Shown here: in pieces, positions 36,427-46,568 of the stretch
Layout: each line of letters opens with the position of its first letter
How positions within the stretch are numbered: position 1 is the first letter of the stretch
Source: Nyssa sinensis
Lineage: Eukaryota > Streptophyta > Magnoliopsida > Cornales > Nyssaceae
Direction: 5' to 3'
DNA length: 64,000 bases
Assembly (NCBI GenBank): GCA_008638375.1
Contig: CM018051.1
Span: 30,067,344-30,131,343, forward strand
Notes under the pieces: model-generated
Database searches by the model: none
Told to the model about the DNA's origin: nothing
Seen by the model: only the letters and a program-made list of their open reading frames with translations
Made by a program: the position numbers and the translations under genes

Positions 36427-36828
36427 TGTAACACCCCGACTCTGTATAATTAATAATTAAATAATTAATTATTAATTAGTACCGGCTTAGGGAATAATTA
36501 AGGAAATTAACCTTAATCTCCCGGTGGTCACACTAGACCAATAGAATGACAAAACATGTCCGAGAATAGGGTATAATACCCGAACCTAATTATCCATTAA
36601 TTAGGTGAAATAATGTTAATTTAACACTGACGGAATTCGAATTAGTTAATCCCGAAAATCCCGAATGACTAATAAATGACACGGAACCTCTGACACTGAA
36701 GATAACAGAAATAGAAACTGACCGGAAGAAACCGCACCGAAAAAGGAGTTACGGAATGAAAGTTATGAGGCAAACATCAGAAACTGAATTAATGCGCAGC
36801 TAAACAGGGCCTTAGCCCAAAATGGTGA

Positions 36829-36920
36829 AAAATGGCCAAATTGGTGGTCAAGGGGAATTGAACCCTTGACCTATGGAGAGAATGAATTCCATCCAAAAAC
36901 TTACCAATTGGGCCACCCAC
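36829..36920 (-). ncRNA. tRNA-like/SINE-like module in LTR H2
   Basis: Minus strand: TGGCCCAATTGG, a perfect A-box fit (36904-36915), GGTTCAATTCC (B-box with one mismatch, 36854-36864), then TTTTT (36829-36833). The hairpin seen in H1 at the corresponding place is not preserved here. Confidence 0.55.
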
Positions 36921-38026
36921 ACCTTTGTGCATATATATACAACTTAATTGTATATATCTCTGTATTGCCCAACTTGCCACCCAAATCAACCAATGGCAAC
37001 CCATGCAAACCCCACATGATTGCTCTCCATCAGCCCACATCATCCCCATGATCCTACTGATTCTCTGATGTGTATATATATCTATATATATGGAGATGTA
37101 TAGGTATAAATGTGTATATTAGTATATATACATGGACTCACCTTGAGATCTTCAAAAATCAGAACTGTTATAGAGGGGTAGGTCTGTTAGAAGCTTAGAG
37201 AGCCTGCATGTAGTCTTGGGTGAGAGACCAAGAGAGAAAATCCATGTGAGATCAAGCATGGTGTGTGCATGTGTGTGTGTCTTCATGAGATGCACAAGGA
37301 GGAAGGGAACTGAGGCTACGGAGGTGCCAAAAATCTGGACTGAGCCGTGTAGGAGCAGTGGCCCGAACCAAGAGGTAACACCTCAAATTTGCTAAATTTT
37401 CTGTTTAAAACTTGTTGCTATTTTTGATGGTTTTGAATCCTTTAAAATGCATGCACGAAACCCTCTTGACACTAGAAACATCAGGGTCAATTTAGTAGGC
37501 CAACAGGGCTTGAAAACCCACTGACCGTACCTAAGTCCACCATGGATGGACCAAGAATTGCAGGTCTGATTCGACCTCCATAAAACCAAGTTTTGATGGT
37601 TTATAAATGATCTAGACACTGAGGGGGTTCAAAAACCACTGACCCGCGACTCCATTGCTTGAGTTTAGACCCTCAAAACCGAACCTGTGAGTCTCGGCCA
37701 TGGAACCCAAAATCTGAAATAGGCCCTTAAACTGAAATTTCTAAATGGGATGTTGATCCCCATGGACACACGGTCACAACGAGCCAAGCCACGTGAGGTT
37801 TGGTGGAGAAATGAGGCCACGCGACCGAGCTGAAACCCCCATGATAATCGGTTAAACAGAGCTCCACCCGTAATTTCGAGGCACAAAATCGATGCCAAGT
37901 TGTTGGTATAACCTGTGGGAATGGTTTGGAACCAAAAACAGTTGGAAACCGTGCTTGAAATGGCACGAAATAGAGAAAAAATGGGGACTGGTATTAGGGC
38001 AACAATACCCTGCACGATGGGGAAGA

Positions 38027-38070
38027 CAGAGTCGACTCGGTCGACTCGCGTGTCGACCCGGACACGTGTC
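38027..38070. promoter_or_regulatory. GACTCG-rich patch with G-box in LTR H2
   Basis: GAGTCGACTCGGTCGACTCG is followed by the 10-bp palindrome GACACGTGTC (38061-38070), which contains CACGTG. It is the counterpart of 31128-31182 in H1. Confidence 0.5.
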
Positions 38071-38499
38071 GCCGCAAGACCGTGCCACTGTTTTAATAAA
38101 ACTGCACCGTTTTGATGTTTTAAATTTAAAATCTAGAATTGACCTGTTTGGTTACGACGATAACAAATTAAATTGGGATTGGGCTAATCCTGAACACGGA
38201 TAGGGGGGCAAATTGAGGTTAACTAGAATATTTAATTCCGGTTTTCCTGAAGGAACTAAACCGGTTGGTTCTTGATGATTTTGGACCGGTTCACTTGGTG
38301 AACCATTGAACCCTTGGGTTTCAACCCCTAAATTATGAAATTATGTTTTCACCCCTATAAGTTCCTGAAATTACGGATTTGTCCCCACTGTTTTAAAGAA
38401 TTACACAGTGGCCCAGACTTTTGAAAATTTATACATTGAAGCCCTGAATAAATTAATAAAATAATAAAATTATTATTTTATTATTTTATTAAATAGGTA

Positions 38500-39700
38500 A
38501 AATTACAATTTTACCCCTGGACATTAAATATGTCAAACGGAGTCCAAATAAATTAAATAAATAGTGTATTTTCACTATTTCAAATATTCTGGACTCAATG
38601 GTACAGTCCGATTTTGGAAATACAGTCCTGAAAAATACAGACACGTAGGTGTAAATTACTGTATTGCCCCTGATGGCACCCAAACCCAAATAAAAATATC
38701 AGACAGTCTATTTTGACTATCTCGGGCATTCTGAACTCAACGGTGAGGTCCGTTTAATGAACTGAGGTCCCGAAAAATACAGACACGTAAAGTGTAAATG
38801 ACCGAATTGCCCTTAATGATACCCAGGGCCGATTAAACATAACAGACAGTCCAATTTCACTATGTTGGACGCTCTGGACCCAATGGTGAGGTCCATTTTA
38901 TGAACTGACGTGCCGAAAAATATGACACGTGAAATTACCAAATTACCCCTGATACTGTACGAATCCCAAATGAAGTCCGATTGGGACGAAACTGATACCG
39001 ATAGAAACCCGAACACTGGTGAGACTGTATACTTGATTAGATGACGAATCGGGGTCAGAATTACACGAAACGTAAAATGACCAAAATACCCCTGAGCATT
39101 GTAAGTGCAAAGTAGAGGTCGAATAAAGGTCAAACTGATCTGATAAATTATCATAGGGATAATTATGAACACTGAAGGGCTAAATAAGACTCTGAGACAG
39201 TCAACGCGTAAAACGAGAAATGACCGATGTGTCCCGACGATCTAAAGCAGATACCAAATAAAGTCCAAGGGACTTACAAATTTATACATGAGATATATAG
39301 GACGTTCTGAGGACCATGATAGGGTCCGGGGCAAAAATGATAAAATTACTATTTTGCCCCTAAGACTAAATAAGTACCCAACTGATACCGATTAAAGTCT
39401 AAAAGACTTAAAACTTCATATATACGATATATGGGATATTCTGAGGACCATAACAGGGTCCGGGATAAGAATGGCAAAATTACCATTTTGCCCCTATGGT
39501 TAAAATGAGAACCTAACTGATACCGATTGGAGTCCAAAGGACGTAGAACTTTGTACTTAAGATATAAAGACTATTCCGAAGACCACGACAGGGTCCGGGA
39601 CAAGAATGGTAAAATTACCATTTTGCCCCTAAGGTTGAATGAGTGCCTGACTGATAACAATTGAAGTCTAAATGACTTAGGATATAATCCTAATAACTGC
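38500..39700. repeat. Degenerate 125-155 bp tandem array in LTR H2
   Basis: Counterpart of the H1 array, with the same unit order and nearly the same sequence. Confidence 0.85.
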
Positions 39701-39930
39701 TAAGCCTAATTAAAGAATGAAATAGCCTCGGGTGAGACCCAATGGAAGGGCGATAGGCTACTAGGCTACCTTAGGTAATCCGATAGATACCTAAGATGAC
39801 GAATGAGACCTGAATGGATGAGTTCTGATCTGTCTGTGATTGATGATTATTATTCAGGATATACATGGAGATGCCTGACGTACCTGGAGGTTATCGGATT
39901 ATTTATGCAAGGAAATAAGCGTAAAGTTTG

Positions 39931-40130
39931 TGAGTAACTCCTGACACTGTACTGTATTTTGATTCACTGTCTGTCCTTTGTGAGTAACTCCTGACACTGT
40001 ACTGTATTTTGATTCACTGTCTATCCTTTGTGAGTAACTCCTGACACTGTACTGTATTTTGATTCACTGTCTGTCCTTTGTGAGTAACTTCTGACACTGT
40101 TTTGATACTGTCCCTTGACTTACTGATCTG
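39931..40130. repeat. 50-bp tandem repeat unique to LTR H2
   Basis: TGAGTAACTCCTGACACTGT recurs at 39931, 39981 and 40031, with a diverged copy at 40081; spacing is exactly 50 bp. H1 has a single copy (33061). The near-identity of units means it expanded recently, after H1 and H2 split. Confidence 0.93.
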
Positions 40131-40489
40131 TTTTGAATGCAATTATTTAAGTGCAATTATTAAAATGCATGTTTTCCGTACTATATCACTTATGACATGG
40201 TTTTAGTCTTTTTAAATAATTGACTATATTCCTGATCCCTGTGCTAGCATCCCGTACTGTTTTGCCCGTTTTGAACTGTTGAGATAAAATGGATATATTG
40301 AACCATTATTTCTGAAACGATTAAATAAACCATGTGATATAGGCAAAGAACAACATTTTGTTGTATCGTACCGCTTTGTATAGTATACTGTCTGAATGCT
40401 ATATTCTTTAAATGTATGTACTTAATGTACGTCCTTTGTATCACATTCCACGTGATGTGCTTGTATCCTTCGAATTAGGAATTCCGTTC

Positions 40490-41170
40490 AGTTCGGTTAT
40501 GTGCTGTCCGTTAATGATATGTCTGCCTCGATTGATGTGTTTCGTCCGGTTCTGACATGTTCCGTCCGTTAATGATGTTAAGTCCGCCTTGATTGATATA
40601 TGGTCCCGTTCCGTTATGATCTATCCGTTAATGATATGTCTTTGCTTTGACTAATGTTTTGTTCTGTTCGATTCTGTTATGTTCCGTTCATTGATAATGT
40701 GTCTGCCTTGATTGATATATGGTCCAGTTCCGTTGTGTATTGTCCGTTGATGATACGTCTGTCTTGATTGAAATATTGTTCAGTCCAGTTATGATTAGTT
40801 CCGACAGTGATGTGTCCCTGACTTGATTGTTATATTGTTTCTACCCAGTTCTGTTATGTTGTGTCCTGTTCATGATTGCCTGTGTCTTGATTAGTGTATT
40901 GTTTCCATTTAGTCCCGTTATAATTTTATCCGTTCGCGATATGCCTTTGCTTGACTGATGTATTGTTACCGTCCGATTCTGTTATATTCCGTCCGTTAAT
41001 GTTATGTCTGCCTCGATTGATATGTTCCGTCCGGTTCCGACATGTTCCGTCCGTTGATGATCTGCCTGTCTTGATTGATATATGGTCCTGTTCCGTTATG
41101 ATTCGTTCCGTTAATGAAGAGTCTGTGTCTTGACCGATAGATTAGCAATAGTTATTGTTCTGACCGATTG
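40490..41170. repeat. 60-66 bp minisatellite in LTR H2
   Basis: Counterpart of the H1 array (33480-34160), but with a different order and number of unit variants. Confidence 0.8.
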
Positions 41171-42873
41171 GTTATGTCATGTTCCGATCCGTTTGTATTG
41201 TCTGTTCGATTCTGTTTTATTGTACTAGACTACTTATGAAATGGATTTATAAAAATAGTTATTTTTGTAATGACTAAATTATCCATGTGCCTTGGGAGCA
41301 CAAAACTGGTTTTGAAACCCATGATAGGGAATCTGTGTTACTCATTGGGCTTATTTAAGCTCACCCCATTATTCTGACATTTTTCAGGAATTACCTCCAT
41401 TGGATTAGAAGGTACTATGACATGACGTGAATAGGCCAAGTGGCATCGCAAGTAAGGATCTGACGGCACCGAATTGTAGAGACTGGTTTATTGTGGATTG
41501 AACCTAGTTATTCCGGTGAGTGGTATGTTATGACTGACTTGACTGATATATACTAGATAGACATGGCTCATGGAACTAATGGTACTCTAGAGATATTAGA
41601 TATGTTCTGTTGTTATATGCTTGATTTTAGATATGCTCTGAGATTAGAATTGTTGACTGACTGGATTTAGTCTTGCTCTGTGATACATATACTTATGATG
41701 GATAAGTGAGTTGCATTCCCGTGATACAAAGAAAAAGTTTTAAATTCCGCTGCATCTGACCCTACAGTTGGAGTGCAATTCGTCGGAAAGTTCAAAATTT
41801 GCCTTTGGTTGGTCGCGTCGCGACCGACTGGCAGTCACGTCCTCGACATCCGCGTAGGGTGGGGTTCGGGATGTGACAGGATCTTCACGAATAGGGGTTC
41901 AAAGAGCCATGGCCAAACCTCCGGCCAAGTCCAAAACCCCATTTCTCTCGGTTGTTTGGTTGGAATTTTTCTTCCTAAACGTTTCTACATCATAGAGGAA
42001 CAATTCCTCCTCATCAAAACCAAATTTTTAAACAATATTTTCCACCCAACCGATTATCCTACATGACCTGCAACTCAATATTTCTCTCTCATTTCCCAAC
42101 CGTTTTAATTCGTTCTTTTTACAAAATGACCTACATTTCAAATGCTACAAGGTCCTCAAATCAAATCAAATTAATCATGCAAAAAAATAAAAAACCAGAA
42201 TCAAGTTACTCACCAATTTTCTGGATTTTTCTCTCTCTAGCCATGTGTCATCTTCTCCTTCTCCTCCTTGGTTCACCTCTCGAGCTTCCTCTCCGTTCTC
42301 ACAGCTTCCTCTCAGCCTCTCCCTTCTTTCTGATTTTTTTCTCTAAGATCAAGATCCACACCTTATGTTCTCTCTCTCTATATCTCTCTCTCTCTGCACT
42401 ATCAGACCTGGACAGCCTCCTTTTTTGACTTTCTCTCTTTTCTTTCCCTCCCTTTTCAGAATGCATTAAATGCATTACTTGTTGGCTTGGTTTTCCTTAT
42501 ATATATATATATATATATATTATATCATACACACACACACAGCAGCTCACTGCTGCACACACACCCACTGCAATGCACAGTGCACACACTGTTTATATAT
42601 ATATATACACTCACGTGCACACACAATCAGATTTATATATGTATATATATATACACACATACAATTATACACACATACATGTAATATATAAAATACACAT
42701 GTATGATACACACACTTCACAATTCTTATACATGTATTAATAATAATAAAAAATAAAATAAAAAAAATTTTCATTTATTCCGAAAAAAAAATAAAATAAA
42801 ATTGCCAAGTCATTACATTGGCATAGTGTGATGCATTGAAAGCATAGTATGGATTGAGCACGTGGTGCTAAAT

Positions 42874-43000
42874 ATGGTACTCAGCTTCCATCATATGTGT
42901 TCTAAAAACGAGACATGGTACTCAGCTTCCATCAGATGTGTTCTAAAAATGAGACATGGTACTCAGCTTCCATCGGATGTGTTCCGAAAACGAGACATGG
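42874..43000. repeat. 41-bp tandem repeat in LTR E'
   Basis: Three copies anchored by ATGGTACTCAGCTTCCATC at 42874, 42915 and 42956. Confidence 0.88.
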
Positions 43001-44442
43001 ACATGGCATAGATTTGACATGGTTGTGGCATAGGGTGGTGTGGGTGTTTCATGGGCATTGTCACTACATTGCATGGATAATATGGATGGCATGTGGATTA
43101 TTGCTATTACGTGGCATGGACGGTTTGGAAATCATGTGGATTATTGTTATTACATTGCATAGATGATATTGAATAACATGTAGAAATAACTGTACACTTG
43201 CACATGCCACGCCTTAAATTATATTAATGAATTGAATGACGTGTAGATTATTGCTAGTACGTTGTATGAATGACATGTAGAAATAATTGTACACTTGCAC
43301 ATGCCATGCCTTAAATTATATTAATGAGTTGAATGACATGTAGATTATTGCTAGTACGTTGTATGAATGATATTGAATGACATGTAGAAATAACTGTACA
43401 CTTACACATGCCACGCCCTTAATTTTGTTCCTTGCATTAGCATTATATCATACTAGCAGTTGAGCTGACCCATACGTGGGATAACTCCCCACAGATGAAG
43501 TTCCCGGCACTCGAGACTTGAGGAAGTCTTGCGGAGTGGAGGAGACAGAAGCTTAGAATGATCTTGGTCCTTGGGAGCACATTTCGAGATGTATTGATAT
43601 TGTATAAGGGCTTAAGCCCGAATGACATGTTGAATGTTTTTTTTTTTTTTTTTATTGACTGTGCTTTATATGGATGTACATTAAAGGAAATGAATGTAAG
43701 TTTGGGTTGAATATGTTAGATTGTTCTTTATCTCTTTATTATTTTATTTTCCTTTCGTCTCGTCAGTCGCGCCACGGGTTCGCTGGAATTTGGGGCATGA
43801 CATCGTTTAATTACTAGGAGGCCTACTAGTTTATTATTTGTTACAATCTACTGCTAGATTAGGTATCAAATCTGTAATTGTTCGATCTCTCTAATTTGTG
43901 AAGCAACTAAGATTTAATGATTTGCTGTGTCAGAAATTACTAGATTTTAGGAAGAATGCTCGACTAAATTAAATACAACCGCTTGTGCTTATGTTGTTTA
44001 GCTTCATCGATCGTTCTAATTCTTAAGGCTACTACTAGATTAAACCTTTAGCATTTGTCTTGAATTGTTTAGTAGTTAGGGTTAATTAGATTGCTTGTTT
44101 CTAATTAACTACGACTAAGGAAATATAGGAAAATATCTCCAACGGTGAATATTCAAAGTGTGAATTGATATATAGTTGCATCGATGATCAGTTGTAAAAT
44201 TCCGATGGTGGATGTTGACTTAGACCAATTTTTGTTCTTTTGATTGAATTTGATACTTTAATTTGAATTATTCCTTATTTGTTTTTTTTAAAAATTATTT
44301 TCATTATACTCAAACCCCTCCATCCTTATTCACGTAGCATAAAACTAGGCTAGATACTCTCCGTGGGAACGATCCTTACTTGTACTATAACATATATATT
44401 TAGGAGTTTAGGTTTCATTTTTTGGTTGCTTGCGACAACACA

Positions 44443-44718
44443 CCAAATATCTCTCTCTCTTCATTTAATATCACATAGCACTTGCTATAACAGAATATAG
44501 GCTTTGATTGTATAGTGTAATTGTGCAGAGATTTATATTAAAGTTGTGGAATTTAAATCCATTTTGGAAACTAGTAACAAAAAATAGAAGGTTTTTTAAA
44601 TTTTATCTATATTGACCTATAGTGGCACTTGTGTTTATTCTCACAGTGATTAGATACATTAGTTCTTAATTTTCTCTCTCTCTCTCTCTCTCTCTCTTAG
44701 GCCTTTATTATAAATTTA
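44443..44718. other. Flank of element G, upstream of a Copia fragment
   Basis: AT-rich DNA with a TC microsatellite (about 44670-44697). It may be the LTR or leader of the Copia element, but I find no primer-binding site. Confidence 0.4.
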
Positions 44719-45808
44719 ATGGCAAATATTGAGGAAGCCCTTAGTGTTAAGCTTGAGAAATTTAATGGCCAAAATTTTCGTAGGTGGCAAAAACAGTTAA
44801 AGTATTGACTAACTGTCCTAGGGTTCATGTCAACCTTAGAGGAACCCCAAGCCTCTCAAAAAATTTCAACTACTACCCAAACAACATCCTTTCAAGAATC
44901 AACTTCTAAAATGTTTAAGGAACAAATTGAATTTCATTGTCACAATAGAGTCCTCAGTGCTCTTTTTTTACCATCTCTATGATTATGGAATGCCTTAGAA
45001 GCAAAATATGGAATTGTAGATGCTGGGGTGGAGATGTTTAAGTATCTACTTTTAATAGTTATAAAATGAAAGATTCAAAATTCATAGGAGACCAAATCCA
45101 AAAGTTCCAATAACTTTTGAGAGGAATTGAGAAAAGTGGAACAACACTTAGTAAAGATTTTAAGGTCTCTTGTTTAATTGATAAACTACCCCTATCATGG
45201 ACCGAGTTTGCTAAAACCCTTAGGCATAAATAAGGAGAGTTGACGCTTACCTGGTGATAAGCTCTCTTTGGGTAGAAGAAAAACATAGGGCTAGCACGTC
45301 AAAGAAAGAAGCTAAATACACTAATGTTAATCTTGTGGAAATCATAATAATTTTAACAATAAGAATAATAATGCAAGAAATAATATTGGGAGGAAAAATT
45401 TCAAACCAAATGGGAGAAATTTTAAGAGAAATACTAAAAATAATAATCCAAATAGGTATCACCATAATAATTGACCCAATACCCAAGGAAGAAAGAGGCA
45501 ACCATGTTATGTTTACAGGCTAATGAATCATTGGGCCAACAATTGCTACTACAAGAAAACTGAGGAGTATGTCCTAAGGCCAAGCAAAATCAACGAGGTC
45601 CAAAATCCCGAGTCAACATAATGGAAGATCGAGAAAATTCCTCTAAGCCTAAATTTAGGTATAATCCTAGCATGTCTATTAAGTTGACTTGTCAAAACAA
45701 AGATTGGTGGATAGATTCTAGAGCTAACATACATGTGAGTTTTGATTATGATCTTTTCAAAACTTAATAGAAATCAAGTGGATAAAGTATAACTCTGGGA
45801 GATGATTC
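44719..45808 (+). pseudogene. Ty1/Copia gag and start of protease, decayed
   Basis: Starts MANIEEALSVKLEKFNGQNF, the usual N-terminus of plant Copia Gag. Further on a degraded zinc knuckle reads CYVYRLMNHWANNCYYK (a cysteine replaced by tyrosine), followed by the protease entry DWWIDSRANIHVSFDYDLFK, where the catalytic D-[ST]-G has become D-S-R. Many stops and several frameshifts are present. It ends at the LTR of element L. The rest of Copia pol is absent from the window. Confidence 0.85.
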
Positions 45809-46140
45809 TGTCACACCAAAGTTTTTAAAATTATTTTAAATAATATTTTCCCAAAAATTTTATTTTCGCCTATTGGCAGGTGCGGCCGGGTCCACCCGGC
45901 CCATCCGGGATGCCTTTTCTGGTCCATTTTTCAAACTATCTCCGATTAGGCTCAAATTCTCACAGGAGGCGCATTTTAACATTGTAAGCATATTTTCCTT
46001 CTATTTCATACTCAAAGTATGCTTCTAAACATGACTTATGTCTAAATGATACATGTATAGTATCCTACCAGTAAATAGTGCATGAATAGTGCCTTACCAG
46101 CAAAAACAAAAAATTTATCCTAATTTTTCAAATCTTTACA
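45809..46140 (-). repeat. 3' LTR of element L, internally shortened (332 bp)
   Basis: In + orientation TGTCACACC (45809) to AATCTTTACA (46140). The part toward 46140 matches the corresponding ends of F1-F3 (including the CACCCGG patch at about 45893), but most of the 2.6-3.6 kb family length is missing while both terminal sequences remain. It abuts the polypurine tract of L. The outer flank is GATTC. Confidence 0.8.
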
Positions 46141-46153
46141 TCCTTCCCCTCTT
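46141..46153 (-). other. Polypurine tract of element L
   Basis: On the minus strand AAGAGGGGAAGGA is directly followed by TGTAAAGATTTG, the LTR start. This junction ties the F-family LTR to the chromodomain-bearing element. Confidence 0.85.
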
Positions 46154-46568
46154 AAATAAATTTCATTCTAAAATTTAGAAATTTACCTCTATGAACAAAC
46201 AACTCTGGATACCTAGCGCAGATCTCAGCCTCGCGCTCCCAAGTGGCCTCCTCGACTCCGTGGCGACTCCAAAGAACCTTAACCAAAGGGATGGTCTTGC
46301 CCCGCAAAACCTGGTCCCTTGAGTCCAATATCTCTACAGACCTCTCATCATAAGAAACATCACCCTCCACTTGAAAATCTACCCAATCGAGCAGATGTGA
46401 AGGGTCAGGCTCATACTTCCTCAACATCAATACATGGAAGACATCATGAACCCAATATAACTGTGGTGGTAAAGCCAACCAATAGGCCACTTCGCCAACC
46501 CTCTCAAGGATCTTAAATGGCCCTATAAACCGTGGCGATAGTTTCCCCCTATGCCCGAATATCCTCAA
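46152..46568 (-). pseudogene. Integrase C-terminus and chromodomain of element L
   Basis: Open for 138 codons. The N-terminal part has LSPRFIGPFKILERVGEVAY, the GPF/Y-type end of integrase, then VHDVFHVLMLRKY. The chromodomain follows: YDERSVEILDSRDQVLRGK, IPLVKVLWSRHGVEEATWE. Chromodomains of this kind are thought to steer integration to heterochromatin, which agrees with the self-nesting seen in this window. This segment is the best preserved part of L. Confidence 0.92.

Larger units (their letters stand above)
36427..41878 (+). mobile_element. Solo LTR H2, 5,452 bp
   Basis: Same family as H1: TGTAACACCCCGAC to GGGATGTGACA, with its own perfect TSD GGATC at 36422-36426 and 41879-41883. About 31480-33400 of H1 and 38350-40440 of H2 are nearly identical, while the first 2 kb are much more diverged. 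It differs from H1 by an extra 50-bp tandem array (39931-40130). Confidence 0.93.
28491..42817 (-). mobile_element. Solo LTR E (same family as E'), about 3.49 kb net, split by H1 and H2
   Basis: Runs TGTCATGTCCCGAATTCC (28491) to AAGTCATTACA (42817) with a perfect TSD TTGGC at 28486-28490 and 42818-42822. Own sequence: 28491-29499, 34882-36426 and 41884-42817 (after removing H1, H2 and the second TSD copies). It was inserted into E' in inverted orientation, which gives the order rc(B)-A-B-rc(A) along 26011-43802. It contains a 107-bp tandem repeat, 41-bp repeats and about 20-bp repeats near its 28491 end, and microsatellites near 42817. It lacks the tRNA-like module present in E'. Confidence 0.9.
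26011..43802 (+). mobile_element. Solo LTR E' (chromovirus type), about 3.46 kb net, split by LTR E
   Basis: Starts TGTAAATATTTG and ends GGGGCATGACA, with a perfect TSD TCGTT at 26006-26010 and 43803-43807. Its own sequence is 26011-28490 plus 42823-43802; the rest is LTR E. It contains TA microsatellites, a G12 run (27198-27209), a tRNA-like module (27303-27380), degenerate repeats with the dyad motif, and near its end a 41-bp tandem array (42874-43000). It is the same family as E in the opposite orientation, but the two differ strongly in the middle. Confidence 0.9.
2465..44442 (+). mobile_element. Athila-like Ty3/Gypsy element G, defective and heavily nested
   Basis: The 5' LTR remnant is 2465-3160 and the 3' LTR is 25213-44442 once its nested insertions are removed (about 1.43 kb net). 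LTR ends CGACAGTACA (3151-3160) and CGACAACACA (44433-44442) correspond. A primer-binding site of the tRNA-Asp type follows the 5' LTR, and an AAGTGTGGGGGAA polypurine tract precedes the 3' LTR, both hallmarks of Athila. The + strand carries gag, a zinc knuckle, a protease-like domain and the C-terminal end of integrase, but reverse transcriptase, RNase H and the integrase core are missing. Insertions inside it are at 1-2464, 3284-5891, 6494-16384, 20775-24334 and 26011-43802. The left end is outside the window, so its own TSD cannot be checked; the right flank is CCAAA. Confidence 0.88.
25213..44442 (+). repeat. 3' LTR of element G, split by nested LTRs
   Basis: Its own sequence is 25213-26010 and 43808-44442 (about 1.43 kb), starting TGATGAGAATCC and ending CGACAACACA. 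Everything between is the E' insertion and what is nested in it. The right half matches the 5' LTR remnant at 2525-3160. Confidence 0.9.

Noticed and set aside
29500..41878. H1 and H2 as the two LTRs of one 12.4 kb element
   Set aside because: Each copy has its own different perfect TSD (ATGCA, GGATC), and the 1.55 kb between them is LTR E sequence that continues on both sides.
26011..43802. A large inverted-repeat (hairpin or foldback) transposon
   Set aside because: The inverted similarity is explained by LTR E inserted in opposite orientation into its relative E', with separate TSDs TTGGC and TCGTT.
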